In this document: positions 24,891-36,782 of the stretch, piece by piece
Position numbering within the stretch: position 1 is the first letter of the stretch
Layout: each line of letters opens with the position of its first letter
From: Bryoerythrophyllum caledonicum
Taxonomy: Eukaryota > Streptophyta > Bryopsida > Pottiales > Pottiaceae
Length of the DNA stretch: 64,000 nucleotides
Reading direction: 5' to 3'
Assembly (NCBI GenBank): GCA_963971425.1
Contig: OZ020524.1
Location: 8,249,845 to 8,313,844 of the forward strand
Notes under the pieces: generated by a model
What the model saw: the letters and a program-made list of their open reading frames with translations, nothing else
What the model was told of the DNA's origin: nothing
Database searches by the model: none
Position numbers and translations under genes: made by a program

Positions 24891-25485
24891 CCAAGAGCTA
24901 TATACTATAGTAGAGCATGCATGCAGTTTAGGTGGCAAATATGTTAGTATAATGTAGTTTAAGATGTCTCTATTATTCAGATGGGTGGTATATATTTATA
25001 TATTGGATAGTCCATATGATATATTTGATTTTAGAATCTCTCAGCAATAGTGTGGAATTGCTTGATTATGTATGTTTTTGTGTTATAAAATATAGTGAGG
25101 TACTTTACACTGTCTTAGGAAATTGCATATATATTTTTGAATCTCTTACACATAGTTTTTGTAGTGCAGTACTCTAAAATCCTATAATAATTCAAAACAC
25201 ATTTATAATCTCTTTGGGCACATGATTATAATTTTGTAGCAAGATTTGCAAACTAGATTAGAAATCATATATTTTCTTTAAAAAGGTAGAAAATGTAAAA
25301 AATATATTATTTACATGAACATGAAGATGCCAATGTTTGACACGACAAACACCAAAATTTTGTGACAAAAAACATACTAAGCTCTTGCCAAATTTTGATT
25401 TTTTTAAAGTTATGAGCAAACAACTTGTGGCTTTCTACCAACAACCAGTGCACTTGGCTAAGTGCATAATTGCTTAATTGCGTGT
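24891..25485. other. Transposon right subterminal region
   Basis: AT-rich, non-coding sequence between the ParB-like pseudogene and the right terminal repeat of the 12.4-kb element. Confidence 0.5.
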
Positions 25486-25488
25486 TAA

Positions 25489-26189
25489 TATTTGAATGGT
25501 TAATGGTTTGAGCCTAGGTTTTTTTGACAATTCGAGTGGTAAGGTGGCTTCTTCATATGGTATCGAGTCTGCCTGGAGTAGGGCTATGATGTGAGAGTCT
25601 AGGAATGGGCCTACGTGAGGGTTAAAGTTTCGTTACCAATTATTGTCTGGTATTTATAAGATACTTTGAACACATACTTATATAGGGCTTTATCTTCCAG
25701 ATATGGTCTCTTTGGCATGGGCACCTTGCCCTCCAATACACTACCCGCCAAGTGGAAAACACCAGATGGTTGAAAATCCGATGTTAGAAAGCCCACACTG
25801 GCAAATATCGCAACTGCAACATCTTTTATACAAAGGTGTGTGCGGCAGCTCTACGACTAAAAGAAACCGGTCGGACCGAGATTGGAGTAGGATCAGCAGT
25901 AGAAGTAGCCACATCCGCGATGCTGGACAAAAGACGTAGCCGAGACTAACCAATGTAGTCCGACAAATCCGTGTGGCATGGACGGCCACTACTACCTGGC
26001 ATAGAGGAAGAAGGTGCCACCGCCTGTGCGGTAGTTTGGGCACTAGTGGCAACCGCTGCCACCACCTCCCTTGAAGCGTCATACAAATAGCGATCTAGGG
26101 TCGAAGATGAGCCATGACCCTTCATTGGAGGCTGGGTGTCGGCCACTTGCTCCAAAGAAGCCATCGCGGTTATGTGTTTCATCAGCTCC
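25489..26189. other. Retroelement-like flank, not resolved
   Basis: GC content rises here. Minus-strand sequence runs into the gag relic next door; a small frame near 25611-25796 is unrecognised. It may be protease/polymerase-side or LTR sequence of that element, but no motif proves it. Confidence 0.3.
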
Positions 26190-27300
26190 ACCATTTCGGC
26201 CTCAAGTGTCTTCATGACGTCTGATCCATGAGCCAAAGACACTGGACGCTTCTCGGATAAAGGGCAAAAAATAGTTCTCATCAATGTGGTCCGACTTGCC
26301 ACAGTTAGAGCATGTTACAGCCTTCTTTTCCTTGACCCCAGCCTTCTCTACAGTCCTGGCCGCCTCGGTCTTGGGCTTGGCCTTCACGGTGCCTGCACCC
26401 TTCTTTTTGGAGCAATTGTGATCCCCCTTGGTGTGACCCGTCTCCTTGCAAGTCTAACAATGCACAACCTTTTCAGGTTGTGCCTCTGCCAAGCTACCAG
26501 TTGCGGTGGTAAAATTCTTAGGCTTAGGAGCGTCAATCAACGCTGTGATCCAAATCAGTGACTTTGCTCACGCCGAACGCTCTATCAAGCGCCTCTACCT
26601 GAGCAAACACCTGCTCTAAAGTGGTGTTTCCATAATACCAAAAAAAAAATTCGGACTAGTCAACTCCACCATTCGCTTATCCAGCTTTAAAATAAAGATT
26701 TTTACCAGTTGGAGCTCTGTGAACACATCTTCGGCCTCGGCTAACAATAGTGCCAACCGGATATACATCGTGCAAGGGGTATCTTCCTTCTCCCGGCGGA
26801 AATCTTGGATGCATTGCATTTTATCACGCCTAAATCCCCCGTACTCCACCTCCAAATGTGCCATAAATTGCGCCAATGGATTGAAAGTTGACGGACTGCC
26901 AACCTCCATCAATGGCGCACATGTGGCCACGGCCAAACGTGACATGGCCTTTATGCCAGACCGTTCGGCCACATTGGCAACGCCCTTGCCTCTGGAGTCC
27001 TCACCTTCCAAACTCTCTTCCTCTATGGGCTCCTCGGTGAAAGTTGAAAGTTGGGCAACTGCACTCTCCTTGAGTACAGTCATCAACTCCACACACTAGC
27101 TCCAGTATTCCTTAACGGATCGCAACTGTGCATTGTGATGCGTGGTCCACCTTTCATATGACTAAAAGACCTCCAACTCCAAATGTTGAGGCAAGAGCTC
27201 GAACGGATACCAGTTGTTAAACGACGGCGTCTGCTCGCGCTTCTCTTTCGTCTAGGTCTGAAATCGTAGCCGCCAATTGGACAAGGAGATGCCTTCAGCC
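26190..27300 (-). pseudogene. LTR-retrotransposon gag relic with zinc knuckles
   Basis: Reading down from about 27300, NNWYPFELLPQHLELEVF and a helical segment DTPCTMYIRLALLLAEAE followed by LQLVKIFILKLDKR resemble retrotransposon gag cores. Downstream, near 26450-26290, are two CCHC zinc knuckles: CKETGHTKGDHNC (its first Cys pair interrupted by a stop) and CSNCGKSDHIDENYF (last Cys lost). Gag forms the particle and binds RNA. Several stops disrupt it, no protease or polymerase was found, and no LTR pair was recognised, so Ty3 versus Ty1 type is open. Confidence 0.55.
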
Positions 27301-28739
27301 CGTCCTAAGAACTTGTCTCGTACGATATGACGGAGATCGTCATCTATGTCTACAAACGTGCCCACGTCCCAGACTTAAAGCCTACGATCGGTATCCAACG
27401 CCTAATCATGCTCAAAAGCCTCGTCGGTATCCGATCCTGGCCCAAAGTCTGCAATGGAAGCACTCTTTGAATGGTCTAGTAAAGGGAAGCGGTAATATCG
27501 ACTCCGTGTACTCACCATAAACAACAACCACCTCGGGACCTATCTATGGCTTCTATCTAAAGGGTAAGGGTACGAACGAGCAACCTGCACCTACAAAACC
27601 ACCAAACTTTGTAGTTCACCGGTCATCACTTCCAGCTAACACAAGTCCAACCACAACTCTCCACATAAAAAGGTCTTGCCGGCTATGAACCCGACATCAC
27701 CCCCACAATATCCTATCACAATCTAGGACAACAAGAAATGGGGCCACCGGAAAACATTGGCAACAAATCCACAACACAGAGGAGATACTGCACAAGAATC
27801 CTGAAATCAAAATTGGATCCTCTCCCCCAACAATATAAAAGGGGTAAATAAAAATGACTAGAGCCACTGACACACGCCTCCAATAGATGGTCAATAGTCG
27901 CAAAATCTACAACAGTACAAGGAAAAAATCCAAAGGTGTCCTTCCCGAAGTCTAAAACTAAGGAGGTAGTGAGTTAATGCGATCGCGGTGTTTACAAACA
28001 CTCATTGGATTGAAAAATTGCAGATCAGGTCCAACAATTATTCTTCTACTTCCAATTCTTGCGCTGCCCACATCTTGCTCAAAAATTGTCCAATTTGGAC
28101 ACCGTTTATTGCGTTGGCTCTATCTTGACGCGCTCTACAACTTTAATCTAAGCACCCAAAAAATTTCCAAGCTTATCCAAGCTCAAATTCTATAATTAAA
28201 GAGAGCAACGTGAGAGGATCTTTGTCAAGTGAATAACTAGTGAATCACAAGAGTAGTCAGGCGTCTCGCACTTCACAATGGGGAAATCAATGAGTGCAAG
28301 TAGTATAAGAGAATGTGGAGCCTTTACTAATGATTAAAAATCACTTACAAACAAAGGTAATCACAAAACATTCTCTAACTCACTCACAAAGTTTGGCTTG
28401 ACAAAGACGTCAAGTCAAGGACGTGTGCGGCGTTATATGCACACACACAATCCTAAGTGGATGGAAATCACCCATAGATGAATGTGATACGCTACCGTAC
28501 GTCCCAAATCCCGTAGAATAATAACAAACTAATTTCCGCTAACACTATGATGCAGAGAAGCCCCCGACGCCACACCCCGTAACAATATAGACTAAATATA
28601 TAACTTCAAATCCATAGGTATTGAATGCACTATTGTGTACATTTTACACACCCTATTATCTATGCAAGATCAAATTCTATGCAAAAACCAAATGTGCTAT
28701 AAAAATGCATCTCTAAACCTTATAATACATGTTCTCCCT
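27301..28739. other. No gene seen
   Basis: Unannotatable sequence of middling GC content, perhaps the 5' part of the neighbouring gag element. A minus-strand frame at 27697-27903 is hydrophobic but unlike any family I know. Confidence 0.35.
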
Positions 28740-29884
28740 CTCTCTTAATGTTTGCTTATGTTTTTTTTTGGTGAACTTAATATGTTTAAGAATGAGAATT
28801 GGAATCCTCAATCAGAAGGTTTACACCACATAATGTTGTGGAAAAAATAAAAAATAAAAAATATGAAGATTTCTAAGTTTTATGTGGGAAGGAAGAAGAT
28901 TTTTTGGTACCTTGTCCAACAATGTGCAACAATGTGTGAAAATGTTTGACTTGGATTGATATGCTATTTTTCACAAAAAACAAGAGATTTTTTTGACAAT
29001 ATGTGAGAAAGTAATAGTATTTGTTAGTATTGAGAATCTCACATTCAATAGAATGTCATAGCAAAAGTTTTGGAGTTGCCCAATGTGCCCGCTCTCCCCA
29101 TTTGAACTTCAAAACCTTGTAACTTTTACATTAAATGCTGGATTGAGGAAAAAACTAGACTCACACAAAGCTTTTAGTAATTTTCATCCACAATAAAATT
29201 TCAAAAAAAATCCCACACGATCACATTAATTCAAACTTTACTATCCAATTTATCGAATTCAAATATTGTAATGACAAGTTTTTCCTAGAAGCAATCGAAA
29301 ACAAAATCAATAAATATCAACCACTTATTAATGGCACTACAACCCTCTGATGGAAAGTTGACCCCCTTATTGTCATTGCCGTGGGAGCTAGTCTATGAAA
29401 AGTCTTAAAAAAACATTCAATATTCCCACTAACCCAAATAAAAAAACATTCACAAAAATTAATACCATCACAATCCAACATGCAATGTCCATACTTCTAC
29501 ATAAATGCAAACTAGAAAACAACCAACGTTTCACAGATTTACATGATACACCTTAAACCTCTCAAACACATAATTAATCTTTACAAATCAACTCTTGGAA
29601 TAGAGCCTTGTGGCTCTCGTTGGTCCTTGGTCACTGATTACTCATTACTGGCTACTGGTTTTTGGTTACATAGTGTTTACCCTCAAAAGGGGGGAGTAGT
29701 TCCATACTACTAAACCCATGTCTGGTGGACATGAATTTAGTGGTGGAACAAATAGACACTTTATTCGAGGACCGGAGTTCTTCTTTTTAAAATTTCAAAA
29801 AATAATGTGATAAATTGACATATGAGGAACCTATCCAAACCTTGAAGAGTCCCCCAAGGGAACTCTTGGTAATTTAGGGATTAA
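28740..29884. mobile_element. TTAA element (subfamily A) split by a LINE end
   Basis: Sequence 28740-29165 matches the right half of subfamily A. The block 29821-29884, ending CCCCCAAGGGAACTCTTGGT and then ATTTAGGGATTAA, matches the right terminus of the copy at 39270-40084. A LINE 3' fragment sits between them. The left terminus was not located. Confidence 0.5.
29336..29795 (+). mobile_element. 5'-truncated LINE 3' end
   Basis: This segment is the diverged reverse complement of 11160-11640: the same CATGCAATGTCCATACTTCT, GAGCCTTGTGGCTCT, GGTTACATAGTG and GGACCGGAGTT landmarks occur in the same order. It begins abruptly and ends near the GGAGTTCTTCTTTTT tract, as expected for a 5'-truncated LINE insertion. 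Confidence 0.75.
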
Positions 29885-30289
29885 TTATTGTATCATAAAG
29901 ATAATATATTAAATATGGAAATTCCATCTTAATATTTGTTGGAAAAATTTCACATATAAAAACTAACATCTAAAAATCAAACTTGTAAACTTGTAAATAG
30001 ACTCTGGAGGGTAAGCTTGGCTTTAGTTTGACACCCCTCTCAAAATTACACTCTCTAACTCTACAACACAAATTTCAACAATTTTATCAAAAATGATTGA
30101 CCCTAAAAATAAAATCTGGAATTGGGAGGAGGTTCTGCTTAAGCTCTCCTTCACGAACCCTAAGTTTCTTCACAAGCTTACTTCCTTGCCTTCCTTGCTG
30201 TCTTTAATCATAAGACCTACCCTTTATCTACTTTGGTGCAATTATAAACCCTTGTTACTAGCACAAGATTTATAGTCTCATAAGAAAAA
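29885..30289. other. No gene seen
   Basis: AT-rich spacer. A short frame at 30093-30275 lies in an unfamiliar non-repetitive segment and is not supported as a gene. Confidence 0.35.
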
Positions 30290-30377
30290 TCTCAATGTCA
30301 ATAGAAACTTTTGTCAAAAATTTTGGAGGTGCCCGAAGTCCCACTTTTGGCTTTAAGTGGTACTAACTTTCAAACCA

Positions 30378-30409
<32 letters not shown>

Positions 30410-30541
30410 CTCTCCACGAAGCTCTTATCAGATCCTATCTTGAGAAAAAAATTCAATTTAAAAGGATTTTTTTTCGAATTGTAGGTACATGCCCAGAATC
30501 CAAAATGACTCCGGGGGGACGTTTGGTCCTTTAGGGGTTAA
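30290..30541. mobile_element. TTAA-element right-end fragment
   Basis: Contains TTTTGGAGGTGCCCGAAGT and ends GGTCCTTTAGGGGTTAA with TTAA at 30538-30541, the subfamily A right terminus. An AT dinucleotide run is present near 30389-30412. Confidence 0.6.
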
Positions 30542-30784
30542 TGTCATCGTGAACTCTCTTTTATTAGGGTTGACCCTCCTTGATTGACTCAAAATTGGGA
30601 TTTCAAAGGAAAGAGGATGCATACCCTCTTTGGCATGACCACAACGACAAGGGATGTTGTCTCTCACGTTTTAGAGAAAAGTGTGGCCGAGTCGCAAGGG
30701 GAGGGGTTGGAGGAGAAGAGAAGAAGAGAGTGAACATGTCAGAGTGAAGGAGTCGAGTAGAGTGGAGTGTTGCCGTTGCTTGCC

Positions 30785-30987
30785 ATTTTACCATTTTACA
30801 ATGTAAATTTTACAATAAATTTACATGTGCCTACAATGTAAAATTTACATTTTACTGTAAAATTTACATTTTACTGTAAAATTTACATTTTAATGTAAAA
30901 TTTACATTTTACCATTTTACAATGTAAATTTTACAATAAATTTACATGTGCCTACAATGTAAAATTTACATTTTACTGTAAAATTTA
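30785..30987. repeat. Tandem repeat of TGTAAAATTTACA palindromes
   Basis: A unit of about 118 bp (CCATTTTACAATGTAAATTT, CATGTGCCTACAATGTAAAA, then repeats of CATTTTACTGTAAAATTTA) is present almost twice. The core TGTAAAATTTTACA-like blocks are self-complementary, so the array can fold extensively. Confidence 0.8.
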
Positions 30988-30989
30988 CA

Positions 30990-31470
30990 GATTTGTCCCT
31001 AGAATGTGTGCCGTGATTTTTCATCAAATGTAAGTGGAAATTTTTTATCTCATTTTTAAGAGATGGAATCACATGTTTTGTTAATGTCACCAAAACCACA
31101 AAAAAAATGATTTGGGGATTAATTGTGATTTTTGGAAGAAAAAGTAATCAAAATTCATATCAAATTCAAATTATGCTAAAAAAATTTGAAAATTTCACCA
31201 AAGGTGTACATTGTAGGGACAAAACTTATGGTGTAAATGAAACTTCCGTGTTCAGCTAAATTAGAAATTTGGTCACAGGGCCAAAGTTCAAATCGCAATA
31301 ACTTATCCAATTTTAAGTATTTTACAAAATTTCAAATTGGAATGGTAACTAGACTTTATAAACCTCATTTCATTAGTTGGACTCAAAATCAAGAAATATC
31401 ATTTGTATGACTCAAATTCAGATTTAAAGCTAGAGCGAGAAGTTACTAAAATACACTACATTGAGATCTA
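30990..31470. mobile_element. TTAA-element fragment (subfamily B)
   Basis: Shares ordered blocks with 4604-5532 and 7453-8840: ATTTTTCATCAAATG, TTTCACCAAAGGTGTACATT, GGTGTAAATGAAACTTCCGT and GGACTCAAAATCAAG. Neither terminus is visible. Confidence 0.6.
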
Positions 31471-32478
31471 CAACCACAATTGTCTCATCCAGATGCAAAC
31501 AAACACGGCGGTAGATATGGATGAAGATCGTCCACCACCAGACATGAGGATGCGGGTATCCTCATGTCCATCGCCCACATGCGCCTCCCAAAACCGGCAC
31601 CACATGCAAAAACTCATACATTACGAGAACCGGTCAGACACCGTACCTTAACCCGTTACTTATGCCATAAACCGTGACTGTCTTTGTCATCTTCACGGTT
31701 CCCGCAAGTCAGCCTCATAATCACAAGGGACTTTTAGGGACCAATGCCGGTTTTGGGTACGCATCGCTTAGATCCAAATCCTTACCCAAAACCGCTACAG
31801 TACACGAAGTCAGTAGATTTCAGAGGATGATCTCCAATATTGAATGTAATAGATTCGAACATGTACAGACGATGGGTATTAAGGTATGAAAACCAAGTGA
31901 AATATACCACATAATATGGTATGAAAACCAAGTGAAATATACCATGTACCCAACATGATATGGAGAGCAAACAGTTTTGCCGACGACGTCTTGAAAACGT
32001 GCCGACGACGTCTTGAAAACGTCTAGGACATGTAGACTTGTTTGGGGTACAGTAACGCTTTAGGATTCCCGTTGCTGGCAGCGCGTCGCAACATCGGCCG
32101 AAGAGGAGATTGCGTCGGGAGCATGCGCGCGCAGCGCCAGGAATCGCTGCAAACGCAGCTATAGTACACTGATGCACACTCCGCCACAGATATCATATGC
32201 TGGGCTGCATTCAATTTCCGTCGCAATTCCAAACCCGGTTTCAATCCCAATCCCTCAGGCAGGCTGACCCCAAGTCGTCGGCACCTCGTTTTATTCTCTT
32301 CTCCTGTCCTTGTGTCTTCTGGCTGACTTTGACCCAGCTGCAGCAAACGGGACGATCATAGGTGGCGTGTAGTTTGTGGGTTCTGCAATCCGCTCAAGGG
32401 GCATTGGTGGAGGAGGCGAGGTTTTGGGTTTTTCTCGATGGAATGACTTTGCTCGGACAGGGGTGTGGATTTGGCTCC
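31471..32478. promoter_or_regulatory. Upstream region of the O-fucosyltransferase gene
   Basis: Higher GC than the repeats to its left. It holds a hairpin-forming inverted repeat (GACATGAGGAT, 6-nt loop, ATCCTCATGTC, about 31541-31568), a 35-bp tandem duplication at 31884-31945 and a perfect 24-bp tandem duplication at 31978-32025 (GCCGACGACGTCTTGAAAAC). No TATA box or start site can be assigned with confidence; position makes it the likely promoter and 5' UTR. Confidence 0.4.
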
Positions 32479-35400
32479 ATGATGGGGATCCGTGGGCGGA
32501 ATCGATCGCGCCAGGGAGGAGCCTTCTGCCCCGCAATCTCTACCATCTCGGTCGTCTGCTTCGGGGCGCTTCTGCTGCTCGCCGTGCTCTCGGTTTTGTC
32601 GGGCCGCTTGCTCGACATTGACGCGGATTTGCGTACCCACGCCGAGTCGTCTCGTGGTGGCGCAGGTCAATTTTCCCACTTCGAGGATGAAGACTCTCCG
32701 GTACATTGATCTCTCTGAAAATTCTCCAGAAAACTTTCACATTCGTGTGATTGATCATTCTCACTGTTTGAAATTCTAGTTGTGGTGAACTAGGTTTGGG
32801 GACAAGACCCTGCCTGAGGTTTTTTCTAGAGTGATTGAGAATTTGATGTTTCAATTTTTTCTGGCTTGTAAACCTAGAAGCGCGAAGCGATGGGTTTTGT
32901 GGTGTTGAATTCTGAAGCTCTCTTGAGGACTGTTCATCAAATTCAAAGAATCAGTGTCCTTTGTTGAATGACCCTAAATAGTGAGGGTTTGAAGATGTTA
33001 TGATGCTTGTATCTGATTTTATATATATATTTTTATCCCAGAAGCACGAAAGCGACGGGTTTGAGGTGTTGAATACTAGAACTGTTTGGAGTGTTCATCG
33101 AATTCTAAAGACTTGTTGTGTGACCCTGACAGTGAGGGCGAAGCCAAAATACTGATCGTAAAGTGGTTTTTCAAGTGGTTGGATGTACTGACTACGCTTG
33201 TGGGTTGACATAGATCATGGAGGAAGAGAATGTAACCCAGCCTTTGGTGCAAGAAACGCTGCGTGTGCCTGTAAGTGTCTTTGGAAACCCTGATTATTTT
33301 TCAGCAGAAATTCTGATCTTGAGCATCATACATATGCTTATTTCCTTGTTCACCTTGACGTTACGTTGCTGAACCCTTTTCAAAATGAAGCAGCCGAAAT
33401 CTTGAGGATAAAATGTTTTGATATTTTCTTAGTACCGTATCCTATTCTTCCCAAGACTGTATCTACCATCTCATCGAGGTATTTATATATGTATTTCACA
33501 GGAGATGAGATGAGTTTACTTTCGCTTTTAGCATGTAACTTGTGTGTTCTGTTTTATTACCTGCTCCGTCTTGCCATGAAGTTATTACAGAGATTTTTAA
33601 GCATTGTTTGAATATATGAACCTCAGGGCCAATGGGATACTTCTGGACTACTTGTTTGGGATTCTGAGAATGCCGAGTATTACTATGGGTGCAGTGAGCC
33701 CAGCGAAGATTACCCAAGTAGGTGGCTTTTCTCTCCTGTTACCTCATCACCATCTAAAACATAATATTTCAGCAAGTTTCAGCAAGATTTTCAGCAAGAT
33801 ACAAGATTTGCAAGATTTCAGCAAGATTTCTTCTCTCAGCTTAGTTGTTAGTATTTAAATTTTTCCTCATGTGTCGTATGTTTTTGTCTCGCAGGTGGTC
33901 CAAGTCCAGAGGTTAATGGGTATCTTCTGATTGCAGCTAGTGGGGGTCTGAATCAGCAGAGAACGGGGGTAAAACCCATGTTTTTCCACTTACTGGATTT
34001 CATTTGTTTGATCACTTCCTACTGCATTGCTAAACTTTTAATCTTTCTTGAACCATTGTTAGCTCACTGATTGTGCAGATTACAGATTCTGTCGTTGTCG
34101 CTCGGCTACTAAACGCAACCCTAGTTGTCCCACAACTCGATCATCGGTCATATTGGAAGGATCCCAGGTAGTCTCTCATCCTTACATCTACAGTTTGTAG
34201 TTTAAGACATGCTTTCCTGCATATGTCAAACCTTGTCTATAATATGCTGTAGATTTTTTGATTGAGAAGCTGGAATTATACGACGGTACTGATGTGTTTT
34301 GCGTGGGTTGTGGATGACAGCAACTTTAGTGACATCTTTGATGTTGACTGGTTCATAAAATCCGTAGCTCCTGACGTGAAAGTAGTCAAGGAGCTACCTA
34401 AAGGTGAAAGGAAGTTCCTTACGAAGCAGTTGTCCAGCCTTCGAGTCCCAAGGAAGGTTACACCACACTATTATCTGATGCGCATCCTGCCCACCCTGAA
34501 AAAGAAACAAGTAAAGGCCCCTCTCCTCCACTTACTCACATCGTGTATGTGATTATTATCTTGCTTTTGTTTACATCACATCCGCAATCGGGCATAGCAT
34601 CTCAATTTAAGGACTTGATGTGTTTTACCCTTTGACTTTATCAGTTCATCAGGCTTACTAAATTCGACTACCGACTTGCCAACCGAATCGACACAGATTA
34701 TCAGAAGCTCAGATGTCGTGTAAACTACAAGGTATTTTATCTTTACCACTACATAGCAAGAGAGGAACCACTTTGGCATCCGATTAGTATCATGTCATGC
34801 TCACAAGATTGATGTCCTCTTTTTGAGTGTTTACAGGCGCTGCGTTTCACACCACGTATCCAAAACATGGGGCAGATGCTTGTAGACAGGATGAAGGCAA
34901 AGAGCGGCCGATATATTGCATTGCATTTAAGGTTTGAACTGAGCTCTTTCACTTTCAAATTTTTCTAAATTTCTGACCCTGTTAGAAGAAAGCGTTGCCT
35001 TCAGCTGGTTGCACTCTGTGTCAATCAAAGTCTGCATAAGTAATGTTGCCAGCAAGTTTTATCAGTTCGGTACTCATATCAGTGATTGGTGTGACCAACA
35101 CGACTCTGCAGATATGAATCTGATATGCTGGCATTTTCGGGCTGCTATTATGGTGGAGGTGAGAAAGAGAAAAAGGAGTTGGGTGCCATTCGCAAGCGGT
35201 GGAAGACTCTGCATGTAAGACATTTACCTAAAAGTATTCTACTGCTTTCTAGGACCTATGACTTGAACATCATACAATCTTGCATCTCTTGTTGTTACTT
35301 TATGACTTTATTAATTGCGCACTTACAGGAACTTAGAGTTATCCCTTTTCCAGCATGTAATAATTCGCGAGTAAGCTGAATAATAAGTGTCAATGACCAT

Positions 35401-36782
35401 CTGTTTTCGGCAATTTACGCATGAGATTAATGCTGGTTTTGTTGTTGTCTTATATTTCAGTATCACGATCCTGAGAGAGAAAGACGCAACGGAAAGTGTC
35501 CTTTGACTCCCGAAGAAGTTGGTCTCATGCTCCGTGCACTTGGTTATGGCAACGACACCTATTTATATGTGGCCTCCGGCGAAGTTTACAACGGGGAGGC
35601 TTCATTGGCGCCCTTGAAAGCCCTCTTTCCGAATTATTTCACAAAAGAATCCATAGCAAGTCGGAAGGAGCTGAAACCCTTCAAGAAATACTCGTCCCAA
35701 ATGGCTGCAATCGACTACATTGTCTGTTCACAGAGTGATGTCTTTGTGGCCAACAACAATGGAAACATGGCCCGAATATTGGCCGGTGAAAGGTACACAT
35801 CCCTCAGCTTCATCACACCCGTAATTCCTCAGTTACTGCTTTTCATTCTACTTGTACCCCGAATGTTTTGGTGCATGGATTCTATCTGTTCACAGGTTTG
35901 CACAGAGAGACAGAGAAGCTGTTATTGATAATATGGTGTGCAGACGCTTTAACGGTCACAAGCGGACCATCAGACCCAATGCCAAAAAGCTGGGAAGACT
36001 TTTACCTGCTCGGCATAACATGACATGGCAGGAGTTTGCTGAAACTGTACGACATGTTCAGAAGGGTTTCATGGGAGACCCAATGGAGGTAATGTCCTGT
36101 TTCTTACATAATAGAGATATCTGTAAAGTGAGGCAAAGCTACCGAATATGCTTACCATCAGCACCAAATAGCTCTAAATTTCATAATCGGCTCAAAGAGG
36201 AAAAAGGCGGCTAAGATCCTGGTACAACATGACCTCTTCTTCTTCCTTCTCAAACGCGACTGAAACTACTTCTAGCTCGACCTGAAAGATCACCAAGCGC
36301 TTCCATACTTTATAAGGCGTCTAGAACGAGGTTTTCGCCTTCAATCGAGAATTTGGTCCATCTCTCACAACTGTGAGAAGGAAGGTTCTGTCAGTTTTGA
36401 TTGATTGTGTGGTTGATTTCAGGCGAGGCCTGGACGTGGTGAGTTCCACGAGAACCCTGCGGCGTGTATATGTGAGAAGCCAGAAGCCCAAGAGAAGCTG
36501 CGGCAATGGAGAGAGCAGCAATACAAGAAGCCCAAGAAGGAAAAAGAAGCGGCGGAGATCAAAGCACAGGACCCGGTCATTCCTGTAGAAGATAGAATCG
36601 AGGCCGAGGAAGAGGAAGACGAGGAAGTGCCTCTGGTGATCGAAGATGAACAGGCAGCTGGTGAGGAAACCGAGGGCGGAGCTGTGGAGAATTTGCTCCT
36701 GGAATCCAACGAAAGCACCAGTGAACAGGAAGGCGCTGCTGAAGAAGTCGCTGATGATGAAGAAGAGGGCGACAACTACTGA
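32479..36782 (+). CDS. Plant O-fucosyltransferase family protein (12 exons)
   Basis: Exons: 32479-32700, 33214-33270, 33627-33717, 33895-33968, 34079-34167, 34321-34510, 34645-34731, 34837-34931, 35112-35214, 35461-35792, 35896-36088, 36423-36782. All junctions are GT-AG and the total is 1,893 nt, giving 630 aa. A short cytoplasmic tail and one membrane anchor (residues 19-42) mark a type II Golgi protein. Family motifs follow: NGYLLIAASGGLNQQRTG, VARLLNATLVVPQLDH, YIALHLRYESDMLAFSGCYY (near residue 300), GHKRTIRPNAKKL (near 470) and GRGEFHENPAACIC. This is the plant GT65/GT106-like (DUF246) group, which moves fucose or rhamnose onto proteins or cell-wall pectin; the exact substrate cannot be read. 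The last 70 residues are an acidic, Glu-rich tail not usual for the family. A second in-frame ATG follows at 32482. The gene is intact. Confidence 0.9.
36089..36422 (+). repeat. Repeat shared between intron 11 and 3' flank
   Basis: Intron 11 of the O-fucosyltransferase gene contains GTAAAGTGAGGCAAAG followed by AGGAAAAAGGCGGCTAAGAT. A diverged copy with the same blocks in the same order lies downstream at about 37730-37880. Probably two insertions of one small repeat or a local duplication. Confidence 0.5.

Larger units (their letters stand above)
13131..25485. mobile_element. 12.4-kb two-gene transposon with matched TIRs
   Basis: The left end is ACACGCAATTAAGCAATT (13131) and the right end is its inverted copy finishing GCGTGT at 25485. 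Matching extends with mismatches to about 25 bp. TAA flanks both sides directly (13128-13130 and 25486-25488), as a 3-bp target duplication. Inside are a DUF7869-type transposase on the minus strand (13663-16800, upstream part to about 18550) and a ParB-like/methyltransferase-like pseudogene on the plus strand (20919-24890). The genes are divergently transcribed from the middle. Later insertions lie between them (17025-17979, about 19.1-20.1 kb, 20110-20840). The ends are clear; that both genes belong to one original element is inference from position. Confidence 0.6.

Noticed and set aside
25611..25796. Small minus-strand frame as a gene
   Set aside because: No homology recognised and it adjoins retroelement debris.
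32362..32854. Several overlapping frames on both strands of the first O-fucosyltransferase exon
   Set aside because: Shadows of the real exon, which is fixed by the membrane anchor and a consistent splice chain.
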